Assembly (NCBI RefSeq): GCF_001904655.1 | Contig: NZ_MRCC01000026.1 | Coordinates: 1-45,908, forward strand | Source of the DNA: Chroogloeocystis siderophila 5.2 s.c.1 | GTDB taxonomy: Bacteria; Cyanobacteriota; Cyanobacteriia; Cyanobacteriales; Chroococcidiopsidaceae | Reading direction: 5' to 3' | Length of the DNA stretch: 45,908 bases | Shown here: positions 1 to 9,288 of the stretch, in pieces | Numbering within the stretch: the stretch's first letter is position 1 | How the letters are laid out: the number at the start of each line of letters is the position of its first letter | The notes under the pieces: generated by a model | Databases searched by the model: none | What the model was told of the DNA's origin: nothing | Seen by the model: the letters and a program-made list of their open reading frames with translations, nothing else | Translations under genes and position numbers: made by a program

Positions 1-96
1 AAAAGCCAGCACCCCTTTCATTGTCATTTTTCTATTATCAATGAATCAGCCCTGGGAGATGCAAGGGGGCGAAAAAGCTTGGTGCGACAATTTCTC

Positions 97-120
97 AAAT
101 TCCCCCACAGTGGAGAATTT
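97..120. repeat. Imperfect palindrome downstream of the GHL10-like gene
   Basis: AAATTC and GAATTT flank a C-rich/G-rich core (CCCCCACAGTGG), giving an imperfect hairpin about 30 bases beyond the stop of the minus-strand gene that ends at 151. The core resembles the larger AAATCCCCCAC/GTGGGGGATTT element near 31,200, so it may be a decayed copy. It could help end transcription, but the hairpin has mismatches and no clear T-run on the minus strand. Confidence 0.3.
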
Positions 121-150
121 AAAGGGCATTCGCCAAAATCTCCTACACAC

Positions 151-2814
151 CTATTCCTTATTCGCAACAGGTGCAGCATAGCGTTTAAGGACAACTGTTT
201 CACCGTAGCTAAGAAGTCTTTCGATTGTCGCCAGACGATTTTCCCAGACTTTAGCTTGATAAGGATTTTCGAGAGCGTAGGGTCGCATCCAACTTCTGAA
301 TTGTAACTGGAAATGAGTTAATGCGGCTCTAGCAATGCTTAAGCGATGTAATGAAGGATCTGCGGCGAGTTGCTTTAAAGCATTTTCTAAATCGGTCACT
401 TGAATGTTAAACAAAGAAAGCGAGCGCCCGCGTAATCGCAGCTGGTTATTTGCTGCGAGAAAGTTCCATTCTTGCTGCAAGCTATTGTAACGGGCTGCGG
501 CGGTGTGGAACGGTTGGCGATAGGGTACTGGGGCTTGAAGATCACCTTGTGTCCGCTTAAATAGCGTTTGTAACTCATCACTTAGATTTTCAACGGCAAA
601 TAGCGAGTATCCACTTACTGGAAGATCTCTAGCAAGTTGAATTTGATCGACTGCGGCTGGTACTGGTAAATCAAGTAAGCGAATTCCTGGTAAGACAAGC
701 GTCGAACCTAACTTATTTGATGTAATCCACGGTTGTGCGAGACGCCCAAAGCGATACGTATCCAACGCATAAGTCATTGGAACAATCACATCAACATCAC
801 CGCGACTTGCCCACACTTCCCAATGCTGTTGTAATTTTTGAATGCGCTCGTGTTCGGAAAGCGGAAACACCGCCGCCGATAAAATAATCTGAGGATGCTT
901 GCGCCGCAAGTATTGCGAGACTTCAGCAACAAAACTATCAACTTGCTGCGTGCGAAATTGCGTCCACTTTTGCCATAAATCCGGTTGACGGGGTGAAATC
1001 TGGAGCGGATCAGCCCCAGTCAATTGCTGAAACTTTTGCCGTGCAACTTTACCATAACCATAAGTGCGTTCTGCCCCAGGATCTTGGAAGGGATAGCGAA
1101 TGTAATCGAGTTGCAACCCATCGACTTGATAGCGGCTGACAATTTCTTCAAAAAGTCGTAATAAGTATTGTCGTACTTCCGGATTTGCGGGGTCTAAAAA
1201 TGGCTTTCCTTGACCAGGAGGAAAAATATTCCCGCGATTATCGTAACTTGCCCAGTCAGGATTAGCGGCAATTAATGGTCCTGGATACTCTACTGGCAGA
1301 TTAATGATTGTATTATGGCGTTGATTTCCTGCCGCAAACACCCACACCCAAGCGTGTAACTCCATATCACGCGCTTTGGCTAACTTGACTGCACTCGCAA
1401 GCGGGTCCCATCCTTGAATTAATGGATTTTGTTGAGGTGCAACCGTACTTGGGTAAATCGGATACCCTGCATTGACTGTTTCAAAAAAGACGGTATTGAT
1501 GCCTGCGGCAGCTAATTGGTCAAAAATCTTTGCAAGTCCTTGTTCTGAACCTGCACGGACAATACTGCCGCGATCTAGCCACATTGCGCGAATTTCGGGT
1601 TGGGCGAGTGGGTGCTCGCTTGGATAATTTTGCCACAACATTTGCTGTGCTTTAAGCCATTGATTCCGCGCAGCGACATAGTCGCCTTGTTTCACCAGTT
1701 GTGGTAGGATTTTGGCGATCGCTTTTGCGTCGGCTAGTGCTGTTGCTGCGGCTTCAGATTCAACCCTAGTATTAGCTTTAGTACTGTTTCTCGCATTTGC
1801 GGCTAACTGCGCACTTTCAAACCTACCAATTAAATTTTGCAGTTCTTGTTGAAGTGCGATCGCTTCTATACTTGAGATGGGATTGTTTGAGTTGGGTGCT
1901 GTTGGTAATCCTCTAGGGGCAATGCGCTCGATGGCTTCTTCTTCACGATTGGCAGGTGGTGGCGCGATCGCTACGCGGGTTGGTGTAGCTGGCTTTGATG
2001 GTGAAGATACAGCAACTGCACTACCATTACAATTTTTTGGCGTTGTCGTTGGCGCATCTGATAAGGGAACATAGCGGCTGACTGCTGCGCGTAGCCAAGC
2101 ACTATCCATTGCAACTGGTGCAGCATTATCAGTTCCCCACTGCCAACCTAGCACCGTCGAACGTTCGGTTGTCACAACGGCTGGAGGTGTATCCTTTGAT
2201 TGCCAAATCGCCGCCGGTTTACTTGTCAAATTTGCGGGAATGACAACTCCACCGCGAATTGTCCCTGCAAGCCCTGGTTGGCGTACCCAGCTTTGCGTAT
2301 TAATCCTTAATGGTTGCACTTGCGAAGGTTGATTCATCTCAAAACCCCAGTACGCGCCTAGTAGCGATCGCAGTAGTTGCCGTACGCCTGGTTGGCTTGT
2401 ATTCCCCACAGGACCACTTGCAATCACCTTCCCGCCTCGGCTAATCCATTCTTCTAAGGCAATTGCTTGTGTTGGAGACAAAGTTGCAATATTAGGTAAA
2501 AATACCACAGGGGGATTACTGAAATCTGTTGCGTTCCTCACATTTTCTAGGTTTATAACACAATATGCAACTTTTGCTGCTTGCAATCGCTCGGTTATCC
2601 CCTGCCATTGCGTCGCATTTTCCTGGCTTCTCACCACTCCTAACACGCTTTTCTCTTGGGCTATTGCGGGTTTTTGTCCTACCAGGGGAGATACGGACGA
2701 CACAAGGTAAGATGTCAGCGGTAGTAGGCAAAATAATTTGATGCGGATGTTTTTTAGACAATTATTAGCCCGTGGTGATGACTGTGAGGCTGTGAAAGAT
2801 AGCTTTATAGACAT
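151..2814 (-). CDS. Family 10-like glycosyl hydrolase (GHL10/DUF187) domain protein, exported
   Basis: The predicted product of 887 residues begins with a basic stretch and a hydrophobic segment (LFCLLPLTSYLVSSVSPLVG) that looks like a signal peptide or membrane anchor. About residues 55-250 form a region containing GGKVIASGP that resembles a glutamine-amidotransferase-like fold. A low-complexity linker follows. From about residue 400 comes the GHL10 TIM-barrel-type domain, with AMWLDRGSIV, NTVFFETVNAGYPIYPS, HAWVWVFAAG, DGLQLDYIRYPF and DVIVPMTYALDTYRFG. These are typical of cyanobacterial family 10 glycosylhydrolase-like proteins that probably act on envelope polysaccharide; the substrate is unknown. 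An in-frame GTG lies at 2826, but I chose the ATG at 2814 because it overlaps the upstream gene's stop as TAATG, a common translational-coupling arrangement. It forms a probable operon with the radical-SAM-like gene. Confidence 0.85.
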   Translation of the reverse strand: MSIKLSFTASQSSPRANNCLKNIRIKLFCLLPLTSYLVSSVSPLVGQKPAIAQEKSVLGVVRSQENATQWQGITERLQAAKVAYCVINLENVRNATDFSNPPVVFLPNIATLSPTQAIALEEWISRGGKVIASGPVGNTSQPGVRQLLRSLLGAYWGFEMNQPSQVQPLRINTQSWVRQPGLAGTIRGGVVIPANLTSKPAAIWQSKDTPPAVVTTERSTVLGWQWGTDNAAPVAMDSAWLRAAVSRYVPLSDAPTTTPKNCNGSAVAVSSPSKPATPTRVAIAPPPANREEEAIERIAPRGLPTAPNSNNPISSIEAIALQQELQNLIGRFESAQLAANARNSTKANTRVESEAAATALADAKAIAKILPQLVKQGDYVAARNQWLKAQQMLWQNYPSEHPLAQPEIRAMWLDRGSIVRAGSEQGLAKIFDQLAAAGINTVFFETVNAGYPIYPSTVAPQQNPLIQGWDPLASAVKLAKARDMELHAWVWVFAAGNQRHNTIINLPVEYPGPLIAANPDWASYDNRGNIFPPGQGKPFLDPANPEVRQYLLRLFEEIVSRYQVDGLQLDYIRYPFQDPGAERTYGYGKVARQKFQQLTGADPLQISPRQPDLWQKWTQFRTQQVDSFVAEVSQYLRRKHPQIILSAAVFPLSEHERIQKLQQHWEVWASRGDVDVIVPMTYALDTYRFGRLAQPWITSNKLGSTLVLPGIRLLDLPVPAAVDQIQLARDLPVSGYSLFAVENLSDELQTLFKRTQGDLQAPVPYRQPFHTAAARYNSLQQEWNFLAANNQLRLRGRSLSLFNIQVTDLENALKQLAADPSLHRLSIARAALTHFQLQFRSWMRPYALENPYQAKVWENRLATIERLLSYGETVVLKRYAAPVANKE

Positions 2815-4139
2815 TAGTGCGTACACATTTCGATGAGTTCTTCTACCCCCCGAATCGGTACTACGGGTGTTTTCAGTTTACTAGCTAATTCCGCAATCGT
2901 CATGTCATCTAAAAAACACGTATCCCCCTGTTTTAACATCATCGCAGGTAGTAATATTTTTTCGCCTAAATCTTTTCCCTGCAATCCTTGTAGTAAATCT
3001 TGTCCGGTAAGTAAACCAGTGACTGTGATGCTTTGTCCCCAATAATTGCTACATAAAGCAACCATATTTACCTGTAAATTTATGACTTGATTGAGTCGCT
3101 GTAAGATCGGTTGAAAAGCATGTTCAACAGCATTACCTACAACCCAAGTTACTTTTCTTGGGAAAGTCATTTTTGCTGGCAAATGTTGGGCGGCGATCGC
3201 AAACTGTTTCAAGAAAGCGCGGATCGAACCAACACCATTATCAATTTGAGGATAATCTTCGTAGTGCGACTCCGGCGGAAGTTCTTCTTGAGCGATTAAA
3301 AACCACTCATCGGCTAACCACGCAAATGTTGAACCAAATGAAGTGCGAAACTTCTCTTGCAGTGATCGCACAAGTGCGATCACTTCTTGCGCCTTGGCTC
3401 GATCTACAGAAATCAGTTCATCTTCTGCGGGGCGAAACCGCGTTAACCCCACAGGAACAACCGCAACAGAAGCAACAGCGGGTGTTTCTCCGTGATGAAA
3501 ACGAGCTAAATCGAGTAGCGTTCGTTCGAGATGAATGCCATCATTAATTCCTGGACAGACGACAACTTGAGCGTGAATTTGTAACCGTCGTTGTTGAAAC
3601 CACTCGATGTGCTGTAAAATTTGCCCTGCACGCGGATTTTTTAAGAGTCGAACTCGGACTTCTGGTTCAGTCGCATGAACAGAAACATAGAGAGGCGATA
3701 AACGTAACTGTTCAATACGTTCCCATTCTTTTGGCGGCAGATTTGTCAACGTTAAATACGAGCCGTATAAAAAGCTTAAACGGTAATCATCGTCTTTGAG
3801 ATACAGACTTTGCCGTTTACCAGGCGGCTGCTGATCGATAAAGCAAAACGGACAGCGGTTATTACACTGAATCAGATTATCAAATAACGCCGTTTCAAAC
3901 TCTAACCCCAAGTCTTCATCGTAGTCTTTTTCGATTTCAATTTGATGACTTTTGCCAGCAGCATCGAGAACTTCGAGTTCTAGCACTTCATCCGCACATA
4001 AAAATTGATAGTCAATTAAGTCACGCGGACGATTACCATTAATTGTGACAATCGCATCGCCTGGTTCAAAGCCAATTTCTGCGGCGATCGATTCAGGAAG
4101 AACTTTGGTAATTTTAGCAGGGCGAATAGCGTGACTCAT
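2814..4139 (-). CDS. TIGR03279/DUF512 family radical SAM-like protein with N-terminal PDZ domain
   Basis: The protein has 441 residues. Residues 5-70 form a PDZ-like domain (KITKVLPESIAAEIGFEPGD). A cysteine motif CNNRCPFC follows at 92-99, the CxxxCxxC pattern of radical SAM [4Fe-4S] binding. Further conserved-looking stretches are YLTLTNLPPKEWERI, YVSVHATEPEVR and VVVCPGINDG, and the C-terminal half is DUF512. The family is almost universal in cyanobacteria, but its substrate is not established to my knowledge. The start is the ATG at 4139. The stop overlaps the ATG of the downstream GHL10-like gene, so the two are probably co-translated. Confidence 0.88.
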   Translation of the reverse strand: MSHAIRPAKITKVLPESIAAEIGFEPGDAIVTINGNRPRDLIDYQFLCADEVLELEVLDAAGKSHQIEIEKDYDEDLGLEFETALFDNLIQCNNRCPFCFIDQQPPGKRQSLYLKDDDYRLSFLYGSYLTLTNLPPKEWERIEQLRLSPLYVSVHATEPEVRVRLLKNPRAGQILQHIEWFQQRRLQIHAQVVVCPGINDGIHLERTLLDLARFHHGETPAVASVAVVPVGLTRFRPAEDELISVDRAKAQEVIALVRSLQEKFRTSFGSTFAWLADEWFLIAQEELPPESHYEDYPQIDNGVGSIRAFLKQFAIAAQHLPAKMTFPRKVTWVVGNAVEHAFQPILQRLNQVINLQVNMVALCSNYWGQSITVTGLLTGQDLLQGLQGKDLGEKILLPAMMLKQGDTCFLDDMTIAELASKLKTPVVPIRGVEELIEMCTH

Positions 4140-4158
4140 AGACGAAGAAAGCAGGCTA

Positions 4159-5118
4159 CTATGTGTTTTGTAGTAGTCCAGTGCTAATTGCAGTTAAGAT
4201 TGCTATTCCAAATGCTAACCTATACACGACAAAAACCCAGGTGTTATGCGTTTGCAAAAACCGTAACAACCAGGCGATCGCCGCATAAGAAAACACCGCA
4301 GCAGAAATAATCCCAGCAATCAGCGGTAAAACTCCCGTATTGCCTAATCCTATCTCAATTGCACCTTTCAGTTCTACTAAGCCTGCTAAGGTAATTGCGG
4401 GAATACCTAATAAAAAAGAAAATCGAGCAGCAGGGGCGCGATCTAATCCGGTAAACAGTGCGGCTGTTAACGTTGAACCTGAACGCGAAACTCCAGGAAT
4501 TAATGCCAACGCTTGAGCTAAACCTACTACAATACTGTCTTGCAGCTTAAGGCTATCTAAACCACGTTTGCGTCTTCCTACTTGTTCAGCAAGCCCCAGT
4601 AATAAAGATAGTCCAATCGATGTAAAGGCAATGACTTGCAAACTCCGCATAGGCGAGTTGTCGAAATCTGGAATTAAAAACTTGATGAGTAATCCAAAGA
4701 AAATGATCGGAATTGAGCCTAAAATAATTCCCAAGCCAAGGCGGAAGTCATAGGAACTATAGTTTTTAGTTGCGATCGCTTTAAATATTCCTGTCGTAAT
4801 TTGCTTTAAGTCGCTCCAAAAATACCACAGTACTGCCCCAATGCTACCCAATTGAATAACTGCGGTATACGCAACGCCAGGATCGCCCCACCCTAAAACG
4901 ACTGGTACAACTTTAAGATGTGCGGTACTACTGATTGGCAAGAACTCGGTTAACCCTTGTACCATACCGAGAACAATGCCTTGAAATATATCTATCTGAG
5001 GTACTGCAACTATCTCTGGATTCGGTTGGCTGAAAACTTGGCTTGGTAAAGTAGCAACTGCAAACGCAGCGATACCTGTGCTTGCGAGTTTAAACCAGCG
5101 CGGTAGGGATAATGCCAT
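4159..5118 (-). CDS. uppP: Undecaprenyl-diphosphate phosphatase (UppP/BacA)
   Basis: This integral membrane enzyme dephosphorylates undecaprenyl pyrophosphate so that the lipid carrier for peptidoglycan and polysaccharide synthesis can be reused. Signature motifs are visible: LGMVQGLTEFLPISSTAHL, the E-x-L-P-I-S-S active-site region, and PGVSRSGST in the second half, with several hydrophobic segments. I start at the ATG at 5118, which has AGGA about five bases upstream; a TTG 42 bases further upstream has no comparable site. Ahead of the first conserved motif there are about 30 extra residues resembling a signal sequence (TGIAAFAVATLPSQVFSQ). Its stop is 20 bases from the start of the downstream DUF512 gene, so the three minus-strand genes may form one operon. 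Confidence 0.92.
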   Translation of the reverse strand: MALSLPRWFKLASTGIAAFAVATLPSQVFSQPNPEIVAVPQIDIFQGIVLGMVQGLTEFLPISSTAHLKVVPVVLGWGDPGVAYTAVIQLGSIGAVLWYFWSDLKQITTGIFKAIATKNYSSYDFRLGLGIILGSIPIIFFGLLIKFLIPDFDNSPMRSLQVIAFTSIGLSLLLGLAEQVGRRKRGLDSLKLQDSIVVGLAQALALIPGVSRSGSTLTAALFTGLDRAPAARFSFLLGIPAITLAGLVELKGAIEIGLGNTGVLPLIAGIISAAVFSYAAIAWLLRFLQTHNTWVFVVYRLAFGIAILTAISTGLLQNT

Positions 5119-5321
5119 ATTCCTGTTTCTATACCAATGTCTCGTACAGCATAGCGGCAAATATCGATCTGAGCTAGATCGAGCTAGTTGTCTTTAAGAA
5201 ATTCTTACTTTAGCTGGATGCCTTCTCTTAAAGAGAGTAACTCACCTGATAACGTCACGAGCTAATCGCTCATCGCTCATCGCTAATTACTTTAATTTCA
5301 ATTTAGATTATGATAAATATG

Positions 5322-5333
5322 CCCCCTAGGGGG
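5322..5333. promoter_or_regulatory. Perfect 12-bp palindrome CCCCCTAGGGGG in a divergent intergenic region
   Basis: This GC-only palindrome stands out in an AT-rich stretch between the divergent uppP and DUF3120 genes, about 60 bases before the DUF3120 start. It could be an operator or a remnant of a C-rich/G-rich repeat. Nothing else identifies it. Confidence 0.25.
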
Positions 5334-5391
5334 ATTAATGCTACGATAAACTTTAATAAGATTAAGTTAAGTAAAGAATCATAACAAATCA

Positions 5392-6114
5392 TTGGTTAAT
5401 CATACATTGTCCTCATATTCAGCTTCGCCCCCAGTTCCTACTGGAGAAAATGCGATTGTTCCCTTACCCGCAATTGGTTCGCGCCAAGCTTGGTTATTTT
5501 TTGCTGCGGCAGTTTTTTTAGTAACCGTACCAGTATTTATTGAAGCACCCCTTGTGCGATCGCTACCGAGTTTGAGTTTAGCGTTAACTGGTGGCTGGAT
5601 GGCGCTTAGTTTATTTTTGATGTCACGCCCAGCAACGCATCATTGGGGCGATCTTTTATTCGGATTTAGCTGGAGTTGGTTAGCTGGTTCGTTGTATTGG
5701 GGTTGGCTGCGTTGGGAACCATTGTTGCATTTACCCGTAGAAGCGATCGCGCTACCATTTGCACTTTTTTGTATCTGGCGTAATTGGGGGCTAATAGGTA
5801 GCTGTTTTTACCTTGGTTCTTTATTTGGAACTGTAGTTACAGATATATACTTTTACTTAGTTGATTTAATTCCGCATTGGCGACAGTTAATGCAAGTCGA
5901 GCCAGCACTCGCCGCACCCATATTACAGAATGCTTTGGCGCAAGTTCATACATCGTGGGGACAACTGTGGGCGATTGTCTTAGCAAGTGTGCTACTCACA
6001 GTTGGAGTTTTACCTTTACGTAAGTTACAACTGCATTTATGGGCGTTTGGTGGTGCAGTCTTAAGTACAATCTTGGTAGATCTATTATTTTGGATAGCTG
6101 CATTAGCTGCGTGA
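5392..6114 (+). CDS. DUF3120 family membrane protein
   Basis: The 240-residue product has about six to seven hydrophobic segments starting near residue 30 (WLFFAAAVFLVTVPVFIEAP). It carries the conserved block HHWGDLLFGFSWSWLAGSLYWGWLRWEP and GTVVTDIYFYLVDLIPHWR, which I associate with DUF3120, a cyanobacterial/plastid-lineage family of unknown function. The start is a TTG at 5392 with no convincing ribosome-binding site. The next in-frame ATG would remove the first membrane segments, so I keep the TTG, but the start is uncertain. It is divergent from uppP. Confidence 0.8.
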   Translation: MVNHTLSSYSASPPVPTGENAIVPLPAIGSRQAWLFFAAAVFLVTVPVFIEAPLVRSLPSLSLALTGGWMALSLFLMSRPATHHWGDLLFGFSWSWLAGSLYWGWLRWEPLLHLPVEAIALPFALFCIWRNWGLIGSCFYLGSLFGTVVTDIYFYLVDLIPHWRQLMQVEPALAAPILQNALAQVHTSWGQLWAIVLASVLLTVGVLPLRKLQLHLWAFGGAVLSTILVDLLFWIAALAA

Positions 6115-6464
6115 AACTGAAGAAAGGCGAAGACGAAGAGGTAGAAGGTTTTGATATTCTAGAAGCTCCATGTGTCTTCATACTTTGAAGCTTCTAACTC
6201 ATTTAAGACAATATATATCCCTAGAAATCGCTTTAACAATACTGTCTCAAAAGCCTACTCTCCTGCTTTATTTATGAGAACTCCATAAAAGCCTTCTGTT
6301 TTCTGAACTCTAATCCATCTTTCTGTTTCATGTTTGAGATTCAATTACCAAAATTTGCTTATCAATGCTATAAGTGATAGCTTCGGGATCAATAAAGCTA
6401 TATATTAGTTTCAGAAAGCCTGCTGTGTGTTGATTTCAGATTGATGGAAAGAGGTAGAGAAATC
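6115..6464. other. Intergenic region upstream of psbU
   Basis: This is about 350 bases between the DUF3120 gene and psbU, AT-rich and without a convincing ORF. It must hold the psbU promoter and leader. I could not assign -35/-10 elements with confidence. A purine-rich stretch just after the DUF3120 stop (AAGAAAGGCGAAGACGAAGAGG) is not followed by a reading frame that looks like a protein. Confidence 0.5.
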
Positions 6465-6902
6465 GTGAAACGATTGATGCGTGTATTGGCAATTTTGTTT
6501 TTCGTCGTAGGGTGTCTGGGATGGCTTGGCGTACCGCAACAAGCAGTTGCGGCAAATTTGAGCAATGTCAGCCTGCATTCAGCAATTTTGGGGGTTGAGG
6601 TAGAATCAGCACCGCGAAACCGTGCTGATGACAAACTAGCTACGGACTTTGGTAAAAAAATTGATTTGAACAATACCAATGTAAGAGCATTTCAACGGTA
6701 TCCAGGAATGTATCCTAATCTAGCCAAGAAAATCATCAAGAATGCTCCCTACGAAAATGTTGAGGATGTGTTAAATATTGAAGGATTGAGTGATCGCCAG
6801 AAAGAACTGTTACAAGCGAATCTGGACAAATTTACGGTAACTGAACCCGAAGCAGCTTTTGTCGAGGGCGATGATCGCGTTAACAATGGAATCTATCGAT
6901 AA
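6465..6902 (+). CDS. psbU: Photosystem II extrinsic 12 kDa protein PsbU precursor
   Basis: PsbU binds the lumenal side of photosystem II and stabilises the oxygen-evolving Mn cluster. The reading frame begins with a signal peptide ([18 protein letters not shown], then [11 protein letters not shown]). The mature protein contains [40 protein letters not shown], the helix-hairpin-helix-like [21 protein letters not shown], and the typical C-terminal [12 protein letters not shown] prefer the GTG at 6465, preceded by GAGG about ten bases upstream, because it gives the usual short positively charged N-terminus. TTG 6441 and ATG 6444 would add eight or seven residues. It is monocistronic, with a strong terminator directly downstream. 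Confidence 0.95.
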   Translation: MKRLMRVLAILFFVVGCLGWLGVPQQAVAANLSNVSLHSAILGVEVESAPRNRADDKLATDFGKKIDLNNTNVRAFQRYPGMYPNLAKKIIKNAPYENVEDVLNIEGLSDRQKELLQANLDKFTVTEPEAAFVEGDDRVNNGIYR

Positions 6903-6928
6903 CAGCTAAAACACATTTATCTGAACAA

Positions 6929-6956
6929 CCCACTCCCAACGGAGTGGGCTATTTTT
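6929..6956 (+). terminator. Rho-independent terminator of psbU
   Basis: A perfect 8-bp stem (CCCACTCC / GGAGTGGG) with a CAAC loop is followed by CTATTTTT. It starts 26 bases after the psbU stop and separates psbU from nadB. Confidence 0.88.
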
Positions 6957-7023
6957 ATATAAACAGGGTTGTACTTTAGCTAATTGCTCTCTAAATTACT
7001 TTCAAAGTTAAAATTTTATTGCC

Positions 7024-8703
7024 TTGTCTCAAATTAATCTTCAAACTCAATTTGATGTCATTGTCGTTGGTGCTGGTGCTGCGGGACTGTACACCACGCT
7101 ATGTTTGCCAGAAAATCTGCAAGTTGGCTTAATTACCAAAGATACGGTATCGCTGTCGGCGAGTGATTGGGCGCAGGGGGGAATTGCGGCGGCAATCGCG
7201 CCGGATGATTCGCCACTACTTCACATTGAAGATACTCTGCACGCAGGTGCAGGGTTATGCGATCGCACCGCTGTAGAATTCATGGCAAAAATGGCACCGA
7301 GTTGCATCCAATCGCTCGTCAAACTGGGAGTTGCATTCGATCGCCGCGATCGCGAACTAGCTTTAACATTAGAAGCCGCGCATTCTCGCCGTCGCGTACT
7401 TCATGCTGCGGATACGACGGGTAGAGAAGTGACAACAACTCTCACGGCTCAAGTTCTACAACGCCAAAACATCCAAGTTATCCAGCAAGCTTATGCCTTA
7501 AATTTGTGGCTCGACGCGCAGCAACGCTGTCAAGGAATTTGCTTACTTTATCAAGATTGTATTACTTGGGTAAAAGCCAAAGCCGTTGTTCTCGCTACAG
7601 GCGGTGGGGGACAAGTTTTTGCGCAAACCACAAATCCGGCGATTAGTACCGGAGATGGAGTGGCGATCGCTTGGCGGGCGGGTGCTTTACTGCGAGACTT
7701 AGAATTTGTGCAATTTCATCCTACGGCTTTAACAAAAGCTGGCGCGCCACGCTTTTTGATTAGCGAAGCTGTACGCGGAGAAGGCGCGCACTTAATTGAT
7801 GATCAAGGACACCGCTTTGCGTTTGACTACCATCCTGCGGGAGAATTAGCACCTAGAGATGTGGTAAGTCGTGCAATTTTCAATCACTTACAGCGTACTG
7901 CATCTGATCCGGCAACGGCTCATGTTTGGTTAGATTTACGTCCAATCCCAAAAGAGACTATTCTGCATCGTTTTCCTAATATTATTCAAGTGTGCCAGCG
8001 CTGGGGAATTGATCTATTTTCTGAACCCGTTCCGGTAGCTCCTGCGGCGCATTATTGGATGGGTGGAATCGTTACAGATTTACATAACCACACTTCGATT
8101 CCTGGATTGTATGCAGTTGGTGAAACTGCAAGTACCGGAGTACATGGCGCAAATCGTTTAGCGAGTAATTCTCTGCTAGAGTGTATTGTTTTTGGCGCGC
8201 AGATGGCGCATTTAAATGAGGAATTAGTTCCTTTGAGCAAGGATGATAGCTACATTCTGTCGAGTATTGATATTCCATTGTCTGAAGATGATTGGTTAAC
8301 TCAACAACAAAAATTAACAACGTGGCGTCAGGAATTACCGCGTTTAGTATGGCAAGGTGCAGGAATTTGTCGTGAAGCAAGTAAATTAGAAGGGGCGATC
8401 GCGCAGATTGTCGCTTGGCAAGACGAACTTGCAGCTTTACCTTTGAGTCAGTTTGTACTTCATTTACCCCCAGCACAGACAGTTACCGTCGATTCACCTC
8501 TTGCTGAACAACAGTTGCGCTTATGGGGAGAAACGCGGAACTTACTTGATGTCGCTTATCTTATTCTCAAAAGTGCGTCTTTTCGTACCGAAAGCCGTGG
8601 GGGGCACTATCGTATAGATTACGCTCAAACCGACCCTAATTGGCAAGTTCACACGTTGGTACAACAGCATCAGTGGTGGCAATCTGAAAGAGTGGAAGAG
8701 TAA
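7024..8703 (+). CDS. nadB: L-aspartate oxidase
   Basis: This FAD enzyme oxidises L-aspartate to iminoaspartate, the first step of de novo NAD synthesis. The 559-residue protein begins with the FAD dinucleotide-binding motif VIVVGAGAAGLYT (about residues 12-24). It has the SASDWAQGGIAAA segment, AHSRRRVLHAADTTGREV, the substrate-side LEFVQFHPTAL and VRGEGAHLID, and the capping/active-site region APRDVVSRAI and VHGANRLASNSLLEC. These are characteristic of NadB within the succinate dehydrogenase/fumarate reductase flavoprotein family. The C-terminal helical domain is present, so the gene looks full length. The start appears to be TTG at 7024. It lies downstream of the psbU terminator, so it probably has its own promoter. 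Confidence 0.94.
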   Translation: MSQINLQTQFDVIVVGAGAAGLYTTLCLPENLQVGLITKDTVSLSASDWAQGGIAAAIAPDDSPLLHIEDTLHAGAGLCDRTAVEFMAKMAPSCIQSLVKLGVAFDRRDRELALTLEAAHSRRRVLHAADTTGREVTTTLTAQVLQRQNIQVIQQAYALNLWLDAQQRCQGICLLYQDCITWVKAKAVVLATGGGGQVFAQTTNPAISTGDGVAIAWRAGALLRDLEFVQFHPTALTKAGAPRFLISEAVRGEGAHLIDDQGHRFAFDYHPAGELAPRDVVSRAIFNHLQRTASDPATAHVWLDLRPIPKETILHRFPNIIQVCQRWGIDLFSEPVPVAPAAHYWMGGIVTDLHNHTSIPGLYAVGETASTGVHGANRLASNSLLECIVFGAQMAHLNEELVPLSKDDSYILSSIDIPLSEDDWLTQQQKLTTWRQELPRLVWQGAGICREASKLEGAIAQIVAWQDELAALPLSQFVLHLPPAQTVTVDSPLAEQQLRLWGETRNLLDVAYLILKSASFRTESRGGHYRIDYAQTDPNWQVHTLVQQHQWWQSERVEE

Positions 8704-8721
8704 ATTTTACTTCTTTGACAG

Positions 8722-8979
8722 CTACCTAGTACCAGAACCTTGAGTACTTTTAGGCGCACCTTTTCGCGGCGGAATAAAACGAGAAGTTGAATTTGTGTTG
8801 ACATTCGTCGCTGGCGATTCCAAATCAGCAGCTAAGACAATCGTCACATCAGCAATACTATATTCAGGAGCATTTGTGTTAAAAAAAATACTTATTAGCT
8901 TCTGTGTTTCTATGAAGTTAAACAGTTGTACCCCGACAACAAAAGTGACAATAGTTGTAAGTTTGAAATAAATTGCCAT
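8722..8979 (-). CDS. Small hypothetical protein, possibly a truncated DUF928-like gene
   Basis: The 85-residue frame starts with ATG at 8979. It has a hydrophobic N-terminal segment (LTTIVTFVVGVQLFNFI) and ends in RFIPPRKGAPKSTQGSGTR just before the stop. That tail resembles the Pro/Gly-rich opening of cyanobacterial DUF928 proteins, which normally run on for another 150 residues or more. This suggests a gene truncated by a stop codon, though the likeness is recalled rather than searched. It is convergent with nadB. Confidence 0.3.
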   Translation of the reverse strand: MAIYFKLTTIVTFVVGVQLFNFIETQKLISIFFNTNAPEYSIADVTIVLAADLESPATNVNTNSTSRFIPPRKGAPKSTQGSGTR

Positions 8980-9288
8980 AGATGCTGCTGGAGCGCTATA
9001 TATTTCAGTATTTCATATTCCTTTGTTTTTTACGTACATTTACGTAACACACATAGTTAATTTACACAAGCTTAGAAAAGCCTGGCGTGTCATCAGTAAA
9101 TTCACTAGAAGACACTCATAGCAGGAGTTATACCATTTCACTGTAAATTTGCTACAAATGGGTAGCACAGGTGCAGGGGAACCAGTTGCGTGCGGAGGTG
9201 TCCTCCGTTGAGGCGCAGGCTCCTGAAGCTGGCTATTTGTAGTAGTAACTTCAGAAATGGTATTAGATGCACAAGGCGGGTATAGTCT
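8980..9288. other. Intergenic region with repeat-like sequence
   Basis: No convincing gene is seen. From about 9,160 to 9,240 the sequence (GGAGGTGTCCTCCGTTGAGG and flanking bases) contains a short perfect hairpin, GGAGG TGT CCTCC. It has the look of the interspersed palindromic repeats found between cyanobacterial genes. An 87-codon minus-strand frame across it has no protein-like pattern. Confidence 0.4.

Noticed and set aside
3158-3547. 129-codon plus-strand frame
   Set aside because: Lies wholly antisense to the DUF512 radical-SAM-like gene, which has clear motifs.
7000-9000. Clusters of GCGATCGC as a regulatory signal
   Set aside because: This is the HIP1 octamer, spread across coding and non-coding DNA throughout the window, as in many cyanobacteria.
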